NCBI RefSeq assembly: GCF_016859285.1
Contig: NC_053400.1
Location: forward strand, 29,970,001 to 30,034,000
DNA length: 64,000 bases
Reading direction: 5' to 3'
Origin: Xiphias gladius
Taxonomy: Eukaryota; Chordata; Actinopteri; Istiophoriformes; Xiphiidae
Shown: piece by piece, positions 45,501 through 57,606 of the stretch
Numbering within the stretch: position 1 is the stretch's first letter
Layout of the letters: each line of letters starts with the position of its first letter
Program-made: the position numbers and the translations under genes
The notes under the pieces: generated by a model
Database searches by the model: none
Seen by the model: only the letters and a program-made list of their open reading frames with translations
What the model was told of the DNA's origin: nothing

Positions 45501-48500
45501 GGGATCAGCTTCATTAGGTTTTGTTACAATGGCAATACTTATCGAGAGATCCATTCATTGTTGGCATTTTTATGAGATTCACTGACAGTAAGGAAAAAAA
45601 TGGGAATATCACAAGCCTTATTCTAACCTTACAAAGCCAGCTTCAATTCCAGTAGCAGGCGTACATTCAATCTGATATTCTCAAGCCTGCGAGTCACCCG
45701 TTTCGCTACTCTGCATTTGGGTGCCATCTTAGAAAAAATCAATCAAACAGTCAAACCTACACCGCTACCGATGCTTCACCAGTTGGAGGATTGTTTAATG
45801 AAGGTAGATGAATGTATTCCACTGAGTGATTTCTTAATGTCTCTTTCTCCCTCCCTCTCTTTCTTTCTATCAGGTGTACATTTATTCCCATCTGAGATCC
45901 TTTACTCTCTGCCAATAGACTGCTAGATTCAGACGTTGTACTCTCTCTTCATCCTCCTCTCTTTCTTTCTTTCTCTTCCTTTCCATCCTTCAGCCCTTCT
46001 CACCCAGCTCCTTCAGGGCCTCATTAAAGAGGTAAACAGATGCTTCTTCCCGGGCTATTTAACTCCCATACCCTTCCTCCGACACGTGACAGCTAAAGAC
46101 AGTCGCAGCTGTGTGTGCATTTGGAGGAGACAGCTGCAGTGTCGCTGTAGCCAGAAATGACATTAGCATCATGCAGCAACAGGGGGATAGTAGCTCCCCA
46201 GGTTCACCAGGTCTCTCTGACAGCTCGCTATTATGCTACTTGTGATCGCTGTCATCCTCTCTTTCCTCCCTCTAATAACATTTTCCTGCTCTGTCTCTGT
46301 CTGTTACGCCCAGGAGGCTGCTGGGTAAAGAGATAACAGGCGCACATAATTACAGATGGGGAAAACAGAAGCATTGTTTACTGGGAGCTAATTGAATCCT
46401 GCTACAGACAGCAGGACAGTACATTTCCCTGCCTGAAACAGGAGAGATGTTCTGGGTCGCTACGGGAGCGATCAAGACCTTATGTTCTTCCTTGCAAAAT
46501 AAAAATGTTTTCTTCCTGATCCCCGCATTTTTTTAATGTCCATGGACATTTGGTTGCAAGTCCAGTACACGAGGAAGATGTGTGCCTCCATATGCACGTG
46601 ACAGCCAGAATTGCCACACCAGGTCGAGGTGCTGGTAGGAAACTGTGGCAGAGGTTGATGCTTTGTAATGAGAGGATTTTTCAGCCTTGACAGAGGTTTG
46701 CACACTATTGAGTACTTTGTAGTTGTATGCTTTACTGTTTTGTTGACTTTAAAGTTGTCCCAATAGGGTCAGCCAGTTGGTCAGATATATCAACAACAAC
46801 AGGTCCGATCGCCATTACATTCACAGTGGATATTCCTCATCCCCAGGCGATGAATCCTAATGTTTCTCATCATCCTGGCCCATTGTCCAGCACCAATGTC
46901 ATAACAACATTTCTACTTCTACACAATAAATAACAAAATCATGCCCTGAAATTTAGTGAGCACATTCATGCTTCCTAGAGGGTGAACCTGTCTGAATCTG
47001 GGTGCCCCGTGATGTTTCCTCAAGAAGTCCTCAAAATTTCATCTTTACCCACAAGACACTGTATTTCACAGTCTAGGGGGATTGGTATGCTTTTGTTCCC
47101 ATTATGCAGAGCTCAAAAAGCAGCAAAATCAACAGTATGTTTATTAATTTATTTCATGAATTGTATCCTGACTGAACATAACTTAATTTCTGTCATGTTG
47201 TTACTGAAACTTTTTGTTTCTGTCATCAAGTTAGGATTAGTTCAATCTTCTCTGAAGGCTGTTATAATTTTAGTTACAGTAGACCCATGCATGACGATGC
47301 ATTCCCCTTCCACTCCACTAGAATCTTGTTTTTACAAATAGCAGATGGAGATATGTGCAGAAATGGCACAAAAAAAAATCCCAGAAGTCCAGAATTGTGG
47401 TGATTGTGTAACAGCAGACATTATTCACTTAAAGAATTAAGGTTTTGTGGAGTGATGGGGAGCAAAAATTTTATAAAAAGATGCTGACTTCTACTGATGA
47501 AAAACAATCAATTATTATAATTTATTATAAAGGGGCAAAAGTCCTTATTTTAAATACATCCAGGAGAAATGTGGAATGCATTTTTTTATTTTTTATTAAC
47601 AGTTTTATGTTGACAGTTTTGACCAGAGCTTGTGACCCGCGTTCACCTGTGTCATTGGGTTTGGATTTTGGCTCGTAGTTGCCAACCTTTCAGACAAATA
47701 AATTCGGTCAACAAGAGATTTTGAGATGTACTGTGGCTGCGGATGCGTGCTGGAGGATTAACATTGATTTTTTTTTTTTCTTCTTCTTCCCCGCTTTCTT
47801 CCTCTTCTCTCCCTAATCCCTCCCTTTCAACCAGGTTGACCCATGACATCAGCCTGGACGAGTTCGAAGATGACGACCTGTCGGAGATTACAGAGATCAC
47901 AGACGAGTGCGGGATGAGTCTCAACTGTAATGGCCTGGATATAAAGGTGAGCTGCCTCCACAGAGAGCTGGGTCTCACCAGAGTACATTAATTAAGTTAA
48001 TATTCCTACAAAGAAGGCTTCCTCTTTTCAAGCAGTTTGTGTAACTACTGACCTAATGTGTATCTGTGAATGTTCATTCAGCCAACAGTTCTTCCGCTGT
48101 GGGTTTAAAGGTTTACTTCCCACAGCTTCTTTCGTGGCCTCCCGTTACTCTCACTCATATTACTTATATTGCTTCACACTAGAGCCTGACTGATATATTG
48201 GTCGGCCAATTTTATCAGCTAATAATGGCCTATCACCGATATATCGGTATTGGTGTGCATGTTGTCCAATATGCGGACTGAGCAATCGCGGGAGGAGGGC
48301 CTTTGTAACAGAGGCGACCAAGAACCCGATGGCAACTCTGGCTGAGCTCCAGAGATCATGTGTGGAGGTGGGAGAAACTTCCAGAAGTACAACCATGACT
48401 GCGGCACTCCACCGCTCTGGGCTTTATGGCCGAGCGGCTCATGTCATCACATTTCCGAGAGCATGCTGCCGTCATTCAGCGACAGCGTGTCCACCTCCGT

Positions 48501-49323
48501 GCTCGGCGAGGGGTCGGGCTCTCTGTGGCGTTTTGCGCTGAGCAGCTGCTGCCTTCAGCTGCCTGCCAGTAGAGGAAAGAGGCCAGAGGCAGAGAGGCCT
48601 GACAGACGGTGACACAGGCGCTCTATAAAAACCTTGAGTCTGATTGCATAGGATTGCCCGGCTTCATCCCGGGTATCTAAATAATTCACTCTGAGCTGTT
48701 TACCTCCGAAACTTTGCCGATGTGGAGAGTTTTTTTGGTTTGGTTTTTTTTTTTTTTTTAGTTGAGAGTTTTCAGCACCATGGGCCCACCAGCCCCCTGG
48801 TTTTCTGAAGTTTTATTGGCATAGAAATGAGTGGGTCATTATCAAAACTGGAGCAAGTCTGAAATGCCGCTTTGAGAGAGAGAGAGAGAGAGATGTGGAG
48901 TGGTACAGAGGGAGAAAAAAAAAGCGGAGGTAAATTTATCATTCTGTCAGATCTCTCCGGCTCTCTTTCCAGTGAAACCACATTCTCCTCCTCCATTCAG
49001 CTTCACTGCCGTAACCAAGGCAACAGGAGGGTGGAGGGGCTTTTTTCAGTGTCAGTTATAGGAGCAGATGATAGATTTTATTTCTAAGGTGACTCGTATT
49101 GGATTGTTTTAGTGAAAGTGACCTGACAGATGAGAAAATTGTTGCGATATTAAAGAGTGCCGTGAATATTTTTAGGTTGAAAAGCCCGTTTTTTCTCTCT
49201 CTTTAACGTTTCTTTTCTTCCTATCCATGGAGCTAATTATGTCCCAGATTAGTGAATGAGAAAGCTCCGTGTGCGTGTGTGTGCGCGCGTGTGTGCGTGT
49301 GTGTGCGTGTGTGCGTGTGCGTG

Positions 49324-49361
<38 letters not shown>

Positions 49362-51589
49362 CAGTGATGACTCATCCTCTTGCAGGGGCCTCACAGAGAT
49401 GAGAATCCAAAATGGCTCTTTTACCGGCGAACATGAAACAGCGGTGACCGTGGCAACAAAAACAAACCACACAGAGATTAAAGTAACTGTTTAGCTTCTG
49501 TGTGTGTAGAGTGTAAAGAACATTTCAGTTCAGGATTTTTTGTAACAGTGTTTTGTGGGGAAAGAGCAGGCTCTGCTGGTTGGTCTCAATAATGTGTTTT
49601 CCCTCCATCGCTCTCGACTCATGTTATTTTTGCCGGCTTGTTGATTGTATATCGTCTCCCTCTGTTTGATTTGTTGCCCATCAGGCACAGACAGTTGAAG
49701 TATTTTACTAGTACTAGTTGTGAAACTGTGAAAGCAGTGTTGGATAAAACACAAATGAGAAAAAGTTCTCAAAAACAAGAGATACAGTACCATAAACAAG
49801 ACTTGGACTAAAGGTATCATAAAAAGAAATTTGTACAGTAACATAAAAAACAGGATTGACAAAAGTAGCTAACTTTAAATTAGTTGCATTGTCCCTCATG
49901 CCAGAAAGAAACTAAATATCACCAATGGAAGACCAGCATTAAGTCACAATAGGCAGTGTAACAGTTGGCTTTTGTGGTCTGTTGGTTAGTAATGAAGATA
50001 GCATAAAACCGGGATCTCACCAGGAGCAAGAGAAATTTGTGGTGGGAACCCCAGAAAAGGAAGTGCGGGAGGTGGTGCCTTCGAAATTGAACCTTACAGA
50101 TACACATACAAAGCCACGTAATAATTACATTTTTGTCAGATTTTGTGTAATTATATTAACAAGAGGCTGCTGTGGAGACAAGTCCATTTAAGCATAAGTG
50201 AAAAGGGTAAAAAAGACAATGTCAACAGTTAAATTAACTTAACTTAAATTGTCAAATTAAATTATCAAAAGTAAATTTTACGTTTCCTAAAACATTAGCC
50301 TTAAACTGATGGGGCTCTGAGTTCACTAAGCTCAGCATGACACACAATGAGTGAAGCAAATGCCATTTTATCTCAACCAATTAGAAACTTTTTTTTCCTT
50401 TTTCAACTGTTATTCGGTCAAAGCTCTGCGGTAAAAAGACTTTTAAAAGCTTTGATCTTTTAAAATGATTGAAAACGATCATTCAGTCTAACATTATCTA
50501 ACAGACTTTTTTATGACTTCTATTAAGAATTTTTCATTATTGTAATCACGTTTTTAAGTGTGCCTAAGACAAGATGAGCATGTAATTACAGGAAAAATTT
50601 AGGTATTCATTTTTGCTATTCAGTAACAAGATGCATCATATATCTGTGGAGTGGCTAAAGACTTTTTTTACCTTGCGGTGTTGCACTTAAACTGCACGTA
50701 TACTGCAGTATGTGCCGTGAAGCCGCTGAACATAAAGCTGAACACAAATCCCAGAATCCTCACAATGACTGGAGGACCGTTGGTTTCATTAGCGTTTAAT
50801 CCACAGCAGCTGGAGGAGCTTGTAGTAAAAGACAAAGTCAAAAACCGCAACAAATTACATCACAGTGTTTACTTTTTAATTGCTGCTATTTTCATTCATT
50901 CACATAAAACGCAAGGGAGCTGTTTTCAGCAACTAAGCTCTGATAAACCCACAGTTGGCTCCCTGCTCAGCACCAAATGGCAAACACAGTTAGCAACTAG
51001 CGATTAAAGAAAGTGGAACATCTGCTGCTAAAGAGTCTGATATTTTTCTCAGGAACTGATGGAGACCAAACTGGAGCTAAAAGGAGAGCAAGCATTCGAC
51101 TTAAATTCATCAGATGGACACAAACACAACTCCAGTGGGATGCTAATGTTGCTCTGTGTCACCTGGGCAGCTGTTTCCTAACATGTCAGCTATAACAAGT
51201 TAATAAGCTAGTGGTCTCTTTCTGTGACTTTTTTTTTTTTTTTCCCCCCATTTATGTAGATTTCTGAGTTTGTCTTGCAAATTCAAGATATTCCTAAAAA
51301 CATACTTAATCTCAGATTGTTCAGGCATGGCAAGCAGAGGTAAGGAGCAGCGAATGAATCTGCTGGGTCGAACAGACCGACAGCTCTTTCCGCCTCTTGG
51401 TTGCATTTCAGCCGTGATCACAGACCTTTAGAGACACAGCTTCATCTCTCTGCCTTCTATTTAAAAGTGCACGTTGTTTGACGGAGGCCCGGCCTGCTTA
51501 AAAAATGTATGAGGAGGCGGTGCAGCCGCAGGACCTTGGGGGAGAAAGGGCCTATGAACTGTGTGCACTTTATGGAGAGCCCTCGCTGT

Positions 51590-51638
<49 letters not shown>

Positions 51639-54600
51639 GGTGACCTCATCAGCTCATTATCCCAGGGGAGTTTGAGGGATGCATCTTGTCTTACCAATAA
51701 TGGATGGTCACACGGAAGGAGCATCACACTCCCCAGACAGGAGTGGTGTCGGTCTCAGCGGGGGTTGGTGGGGGGGGGGTTCACAAAGTAAGCAAGCACG
51801 TGTTGCTTTTTTTGTTTTTTTCGCAATATTATTTAATTATAATAAAGTAGTTTTAGGTAGCTGAAATTACGCATAATTTAATTTGCCAGTTGTACTAAAG
51901 CAGAAAGATAACTACACAAAACCTTTGCAGATGGGGGCTCCTCACCTTCCTGCTAACTGTGTTTCCATCTCAATTAGTGGAGCAGCTCAAATCCAGAATG
52001 AAACATAATGAGATTTGGTGTTCCTCAGAGACATGACATGACAACATACATTATCACAACCATTGTGTGTTTGTGTGTGTGTGTGAATGCTAGGGAGAGG
52101 AGAGTGCTTCTGTGCATGTGTGCAGGGGTGAATGGATTTGATTAGCAGTCATTTGTTGTGTGCTGATGTGTCGGGGTGAGGACAGATAGAACGGGCAATT
52201 ACACTGTGTGACTGCAGAAATGCACACATAACCACAATGTAGTGTCTACACATGCAGACAGACTATACAAAGAGAAGATTCAAGGCTTGCTGTTCTGTCC
52301 AGACTGCCCTCTATTGTCACAACGTGTTAGACAGAGAGACATAGAGAAAATGTAAAGTTAGATGTTAGATCCAAATGTTAGATGTTTGATCAGCATAAAA
52401 AATAAGGAATTGTCTTTACGTTAAACAAAAAGATCAAATCCAGCATGTCCCATCAAGGTTATCGAAATCATAGACCTCACACAGATCTCTTCCAACATAC
52501 CATGCTTTATGCCCCAAATATTTCCTGTGATTTTGCCTTCACACGGGTGGTCCCTGACGGTGTCTCCTGCTTATTTTACACAAAGTCCATCATTTAGTCC
52601 TGTGACGTATAAGTCACCGTTAATACAAGGTACTCAAAACATCCCGACTGTCTTGTGCAATCTGAACTTTGTCCCAGATTAAACACACTTTTTTCATTTA
52701 TTGCACAAAATGTACACACATACAAAATATATGTACATTTTTGTAAACATTTGAAAACATAATTTACTTTCTGATTCTGAAACTTAAAGAAACTTAAAAG
52801 AAAAATATGGTCAGTCCACATGAGCTTCATTAGTTAACAAATTTTGTCAGGACTAATCTCTATGGCAGAGTGAACTTAACAGTCACACCATCATATTTGA
52901 ATTCAAAGTGAATGCTGCTCATAAGTCCTTCAGATATTTTCTTGTTACTTAAATTATCGATATTTCTAATGTAATTACGGACTCTGGTAACAGTGTTCTA
53001 AAAACTTTGTGTCAATAAAGATGATTGATTCTATTTAAAAGTCTTTAAAACACTTAAGGTAACAGTGCTAAACGAATCAATAATCATCAATAAAACAGCT
53101 GTTGCTAACCCAGAGAGGAAAAGGGAGTGAGATACACTGTGAAAGTGAGCAAGGCAGAGAGAGAGAGAGCGAGAGAGAGAGGAAAGGAAGAGAGAGCTGC
53201 GACGCAGAGGGATAAATAGTGAGAGAGAGGGTCCAGCAATATACTTCCAAGAGGAGAGAGAGGTCTATTTCCATGGCAACAGTGTTTCTCTCACCTACTG
53301 CATGTGTCAGAGCTGAAAATGTTGGTGTGCGCGCACACACGCACACCCACACACACACACACACTGCCCCCGTGGATACTGCTCACGTCATCTCATCCAC
53401 ACATGGTAACAGCAGACAGGAACCTGCTTCATCAACACAAACAGAAACAAGAGAAGCCCTGTTTGTGTCTGGTCCTGTTTAGAGCATCATTCACTGTCAC
53501 ATACGATACGTTTACTGACCAGTCCTCCCTTTGCAGATAGTCATGCATCATTCATGCACACTGGAACCCTGTTCACTGGGACTAATCAGTTTCATCAGCA
53601 ACACGTTACGATCCACTTTTTACGTATTCTCTGCTGGTTTGCATGGATGAAATTTAAAGCTGCTATTATAAATTTTTTTTTTTTTTTTTTTTTTTTTGCC
53701 ACTTTGAGGCTGCAGAACATGTTTAAGACAGAGTACTGACATATTATCACTTTACAAAATTGTTATGCCATGTCATGTGTTAGCAAATAATTACACATCC
53801 AGCAGCGAGGGAACAACATTAGCATTCATATGGCGTCATGTTTTTGTCCACATGATGAATACAAGACCAATGTTCACTCGTCTTTTAGCTCTGCTTTGGT
53901 GTCCACCAACTCTTGAGGAAAAAAATATCTGGCTTTTGAGCTGCTAAATGACTCCCTTCTTCACCAGCCAATCACTAACTCTGGGGTTTATCAAAACTTT
54001 ATCAATGCTACCTGATGCTGCTAGAAGCAAGGTTGAGGAGATCGGTGTTTGTGGGCCAGGAAACCAAAACAATGAGCTGAAACAGGCTAAATAGTGCGTA
54101 CAGGTGAAGGGAACGGCAGTATTTGTGGTAATTCTCTGTAGGTTGGTCAATCTGAGTGGTTAGTGTAGTTTTAAGAGTCATTCCAGGTGCGGTACGTTTT
54201 TATATAGTAAAACTACAGAATGTTGGCACTGCAAATTATATTTTTTAAATAGGATTTTCACCTGGATTTTAACAGTGTTTTTGATATTTGTTGTAAAAAC
54301 ATAGTTCCATTTTTTTCATAATTGAACAAGACTAGGTCAAAACCTAGTATATGGCTGGACCGCCTTTGATATGTTTACTTCTCCAATTGTCTGTGCTCAC
54401 ATATACAGTAATTTAATACAGCCGGATTCCCAATAAAGCTTTTCTCATTTATATGTTTTTCTGTGTCTGTTGTCAGACAAGGCGGCGAGTATGAAATAGT
54501 GACTGAAACGCAGCCCATTAATACTACATGTTAACCAGCAGTCACTTTCATGCCATTTCCAAGCTGCTGCTCTGCTCTGCTAAAATCCTGATTTTTTTTT

Positions 54601-57551
54601 TTATAACCGCTACGTCGTCCGACAAAATCACCAGACACATACGTTAGAGACCATGGCTGTGCTTTGATTTCGGCTATATTTACCTGTAAAGTGGTCACTC
54701 AGAGAGAAAGTTAGAAGCTCATTCATGTTTTTGTCAGCTGCCGTGCGGTCAGCTGAATGAGACGCGTAGAGAGGTGTGCCTGGAGAGGGAAAGCCCGACC
54801 TTGCGCTCATGGGGCGAGCTCTGGCGACTCTCTTCTATGGAAAGCATAGGTTTGTCCAGGAAGTCGCTGGATTTGTCACTTGGAACTTTTGTAAAGAAAA
54901 CTCGCGTAGAAGGGTTTGAAAAGTCAGTAAATCTAGCGAAAAAGGTGCTAAGTTGGCAACACTGCCTGTAAATGACCCCCTGATGACACATTAGAAACTG
55001 TTAGCGCCAATTCATTTTGAAAGCGTAATGAGCAGTGGGGAAGATCCAGCACTTGGCCGGCCGACTAATTGTCTAACAGCAGCACTCAGGCACACGGAAC
55101 TTGGCTGACCAATGGTGTAACTTTAACCTCACTCACTCACTTAGGGACATTTGCGTTTATAGGTCTGGCCCCGCTGTTGTGGTCCAGCCAAAAACTAGGA
55201 TATATTGAAGTAATATCTTTTATTTTTGGAGTCAAAGTCAAGTGATTTATTTTTCAGCAGAGTAAAATCAAACTTCAAATGGTAGCATGATGTATTCCAT
55301 TAAACATGAAGCTTCAGATCCTTTCATACTTTTAAAGCATTTACGATTCAGATATTTCATAGTCTGTTAAAGGAATCCGTGTCCACCAGATCTACACCAG
55401 ATCTTAGCTTTATATTTTGGACTTTTCTCTTATTTATTTATTCGTAAATTGTATCTACTGTATTACATTTTCATTTGTTTTCAAGCTCGGCAGCAGGTTT
55501 TGAGTGAATTAGCACCTTTAGCCTTTTTTGGCACTGAGTCTTGCACTGAGTGTTGTTGTATTTGACCTGTTGGCTGTGTGATGCCCCTGTTAGGGCTGCT
55601 CTGATTGGACAAGAGCTGAGCATCACAGCATCTTCGGGGCAGCAGCATCTCCTCAGCCTCCTCATCGTCATTGAGCCTCTTGTCTCCTAGCAACAGCGGC
55701 CGGGGCTCTCTTAAAGGGGCCAGTTATAATTTAAGGTCATAAAACGTGAGAGGAAGAATGGAAACTTGCCGCACTGGGGATTTATGCATGGCTGTTGGAT
55801 GGATCGATGGACATGATTAAAGGATGGTTGCTTGAGAGGTGGCCAGGAAAATGGATGGATGGATGGATGGATGGCTCATAGGCTTTACAACCAGGGTAGT
55901 TAAATTAAAAAAAAAAAGAAAAGATACAGCACAAATATTAGATTTCTAAAAGTCTGAAGAGTGTTTTCTCTGCTGCTTATGTTCTACATTTCTTTCAAAA
56001 GAAACATTCAGGGTTGTTTCCCAGCTTCCATAATTAACACCCTGCAGTGGCACTTTCAGCGGTGCACATCATATGTGATGTGTTTTTCTGTGACTGACGA
56101 CCATCTGCGCGAAACAAAACTGGTAAATACAATGCGGTCGTGAAGTTTCTGGATGTTACCAGATGGCAAAGAGTGCCTGAACACATCATTAAAAAAGGCA
56201 CCATGCATGGTCTACATTCGGAGAAACATTTGAAAAGGGAAAGGTTTTGTATTGGTATTTCTTCCAAATAGATGGACTTTCAAGGACGCTGTTCCTGAAT
56301 AGGAGTGCATCTACACAAACACTTCCCTTTTTTGTCCCAAATCAAAGTTTTCTGGCTTTGGAGCGAATCGTTACAGCAGCCCTCTCTCAAACACACACAA
56401 GCCTCTTCCTTTCATGAGAGAGAGAGAGAGACCTTTGGATGTCAGTGATTGGTGTCTTGCCGCATACAAATGTGCTTGAAGGCAACACTTAGCCGATGGA
56501 ATTGGATTAACCTCCATTCCATTCACCCACTGTGAGTTAGCTTACTCTCTGCAGCTGCGCACACACGTTAATGCCAGCTCTGCTTCATTTACAAAGGAAA
56601 ACGCACAATAATTTTCATAATACAGTCAATCACCAACTTAAAGCCAGCATGGAGGTATTTGAGCATTGAAATAAACACACGTGCTGTCTATTATAACTGA
56701 GGTTTCAAATACTCAGCACAGGATTTTGGCTTTGGCTCCACTGCTGGAAATGATTATTAGGCAGGATATGAATGTTGTTCAGTGAATGAATGTAAAATGT
56801 GGGTTTAATGTCAAAGGCATTTTGTTTATCTCACAACTCTGCTAAGAGTGATCGTTGCTCCTGAAATAATCCAGACTTGTGGTGAATGATATTATCATGG
56901 CGCCTGAGCGTTAACACAACTGTTACACTGTTGTCATCCTGTCTCTGGACCATCTCTGGTACTGCTCTTAAAGGAGCATATTGGGTTTCTTTTCAGTTTA
57001 TTTTTCTCCACATTACTTTGATCAATAACTGATCATCACTGCTTCAGGGCGGCTGTATACAAGGCCAGAAGTTTTGCTTTGCAGAATCTTTGCTAATTAA
57101 TTTCCCATTTAGGGTCTGATTGATCTGTAGAACTGGGTGATTGTCCATTATCACATATCGTCTCACCTTGTAAGTAAAAATAAGGATTCAAGAGTTTACT
57201 GTTTGATTAGATATAATAACATTCATATGGAAATGATGTGATTATATACGATATTATGTGATTATTGATTATTATGTAATTATATATGATATTTAACGAT
57301 GCATGATTTAATCAGATTTCATAAAATTTTACATTCTGTATGTGTCGCAGTTCTTATTAGGGCAGCAGATAAAGACTTACATATTGCGCACATGCATGTT
57401 TTTGGGTGTACCGTATCCGTTGTTTATGTGTTAGTTATGTGTTCGTTTATACTGTGCATGTGAAGCAAATCGGGAGCTAAAGACAGTAATAGGCTTAGCA
57501 GTGACTCTGCTGTCAAAGCATCCACATCGGCCGGCAGGAGGAGTTACCCTG

Positions 57552-57606
<55 letters not shown>

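Larger units (their letters stand above)
39403..47834. other. mapk8ip1 intron between exon 1b and exon 2
   Basis: Non-coding. Contains a hexamer-like run at 39856-39893, a SINE (42479-42635), a family-B repeat (42880-43120), family-C and family-A fragments and T/C-rich tracts. No further exon seen. Confidence 0.55.

Noticed and set aside
49172..49494. Open frames in all phases over the GT/GC tract
   Set aside because: Repeat translation products (His-Thr and Cys-Val) only.
50651..51007. 118-codon + strand frame ([10 protein letters not shown]..)
   Set aside because: Overlaps the start of a family-D dispersed repeat and has no motif or splice support.
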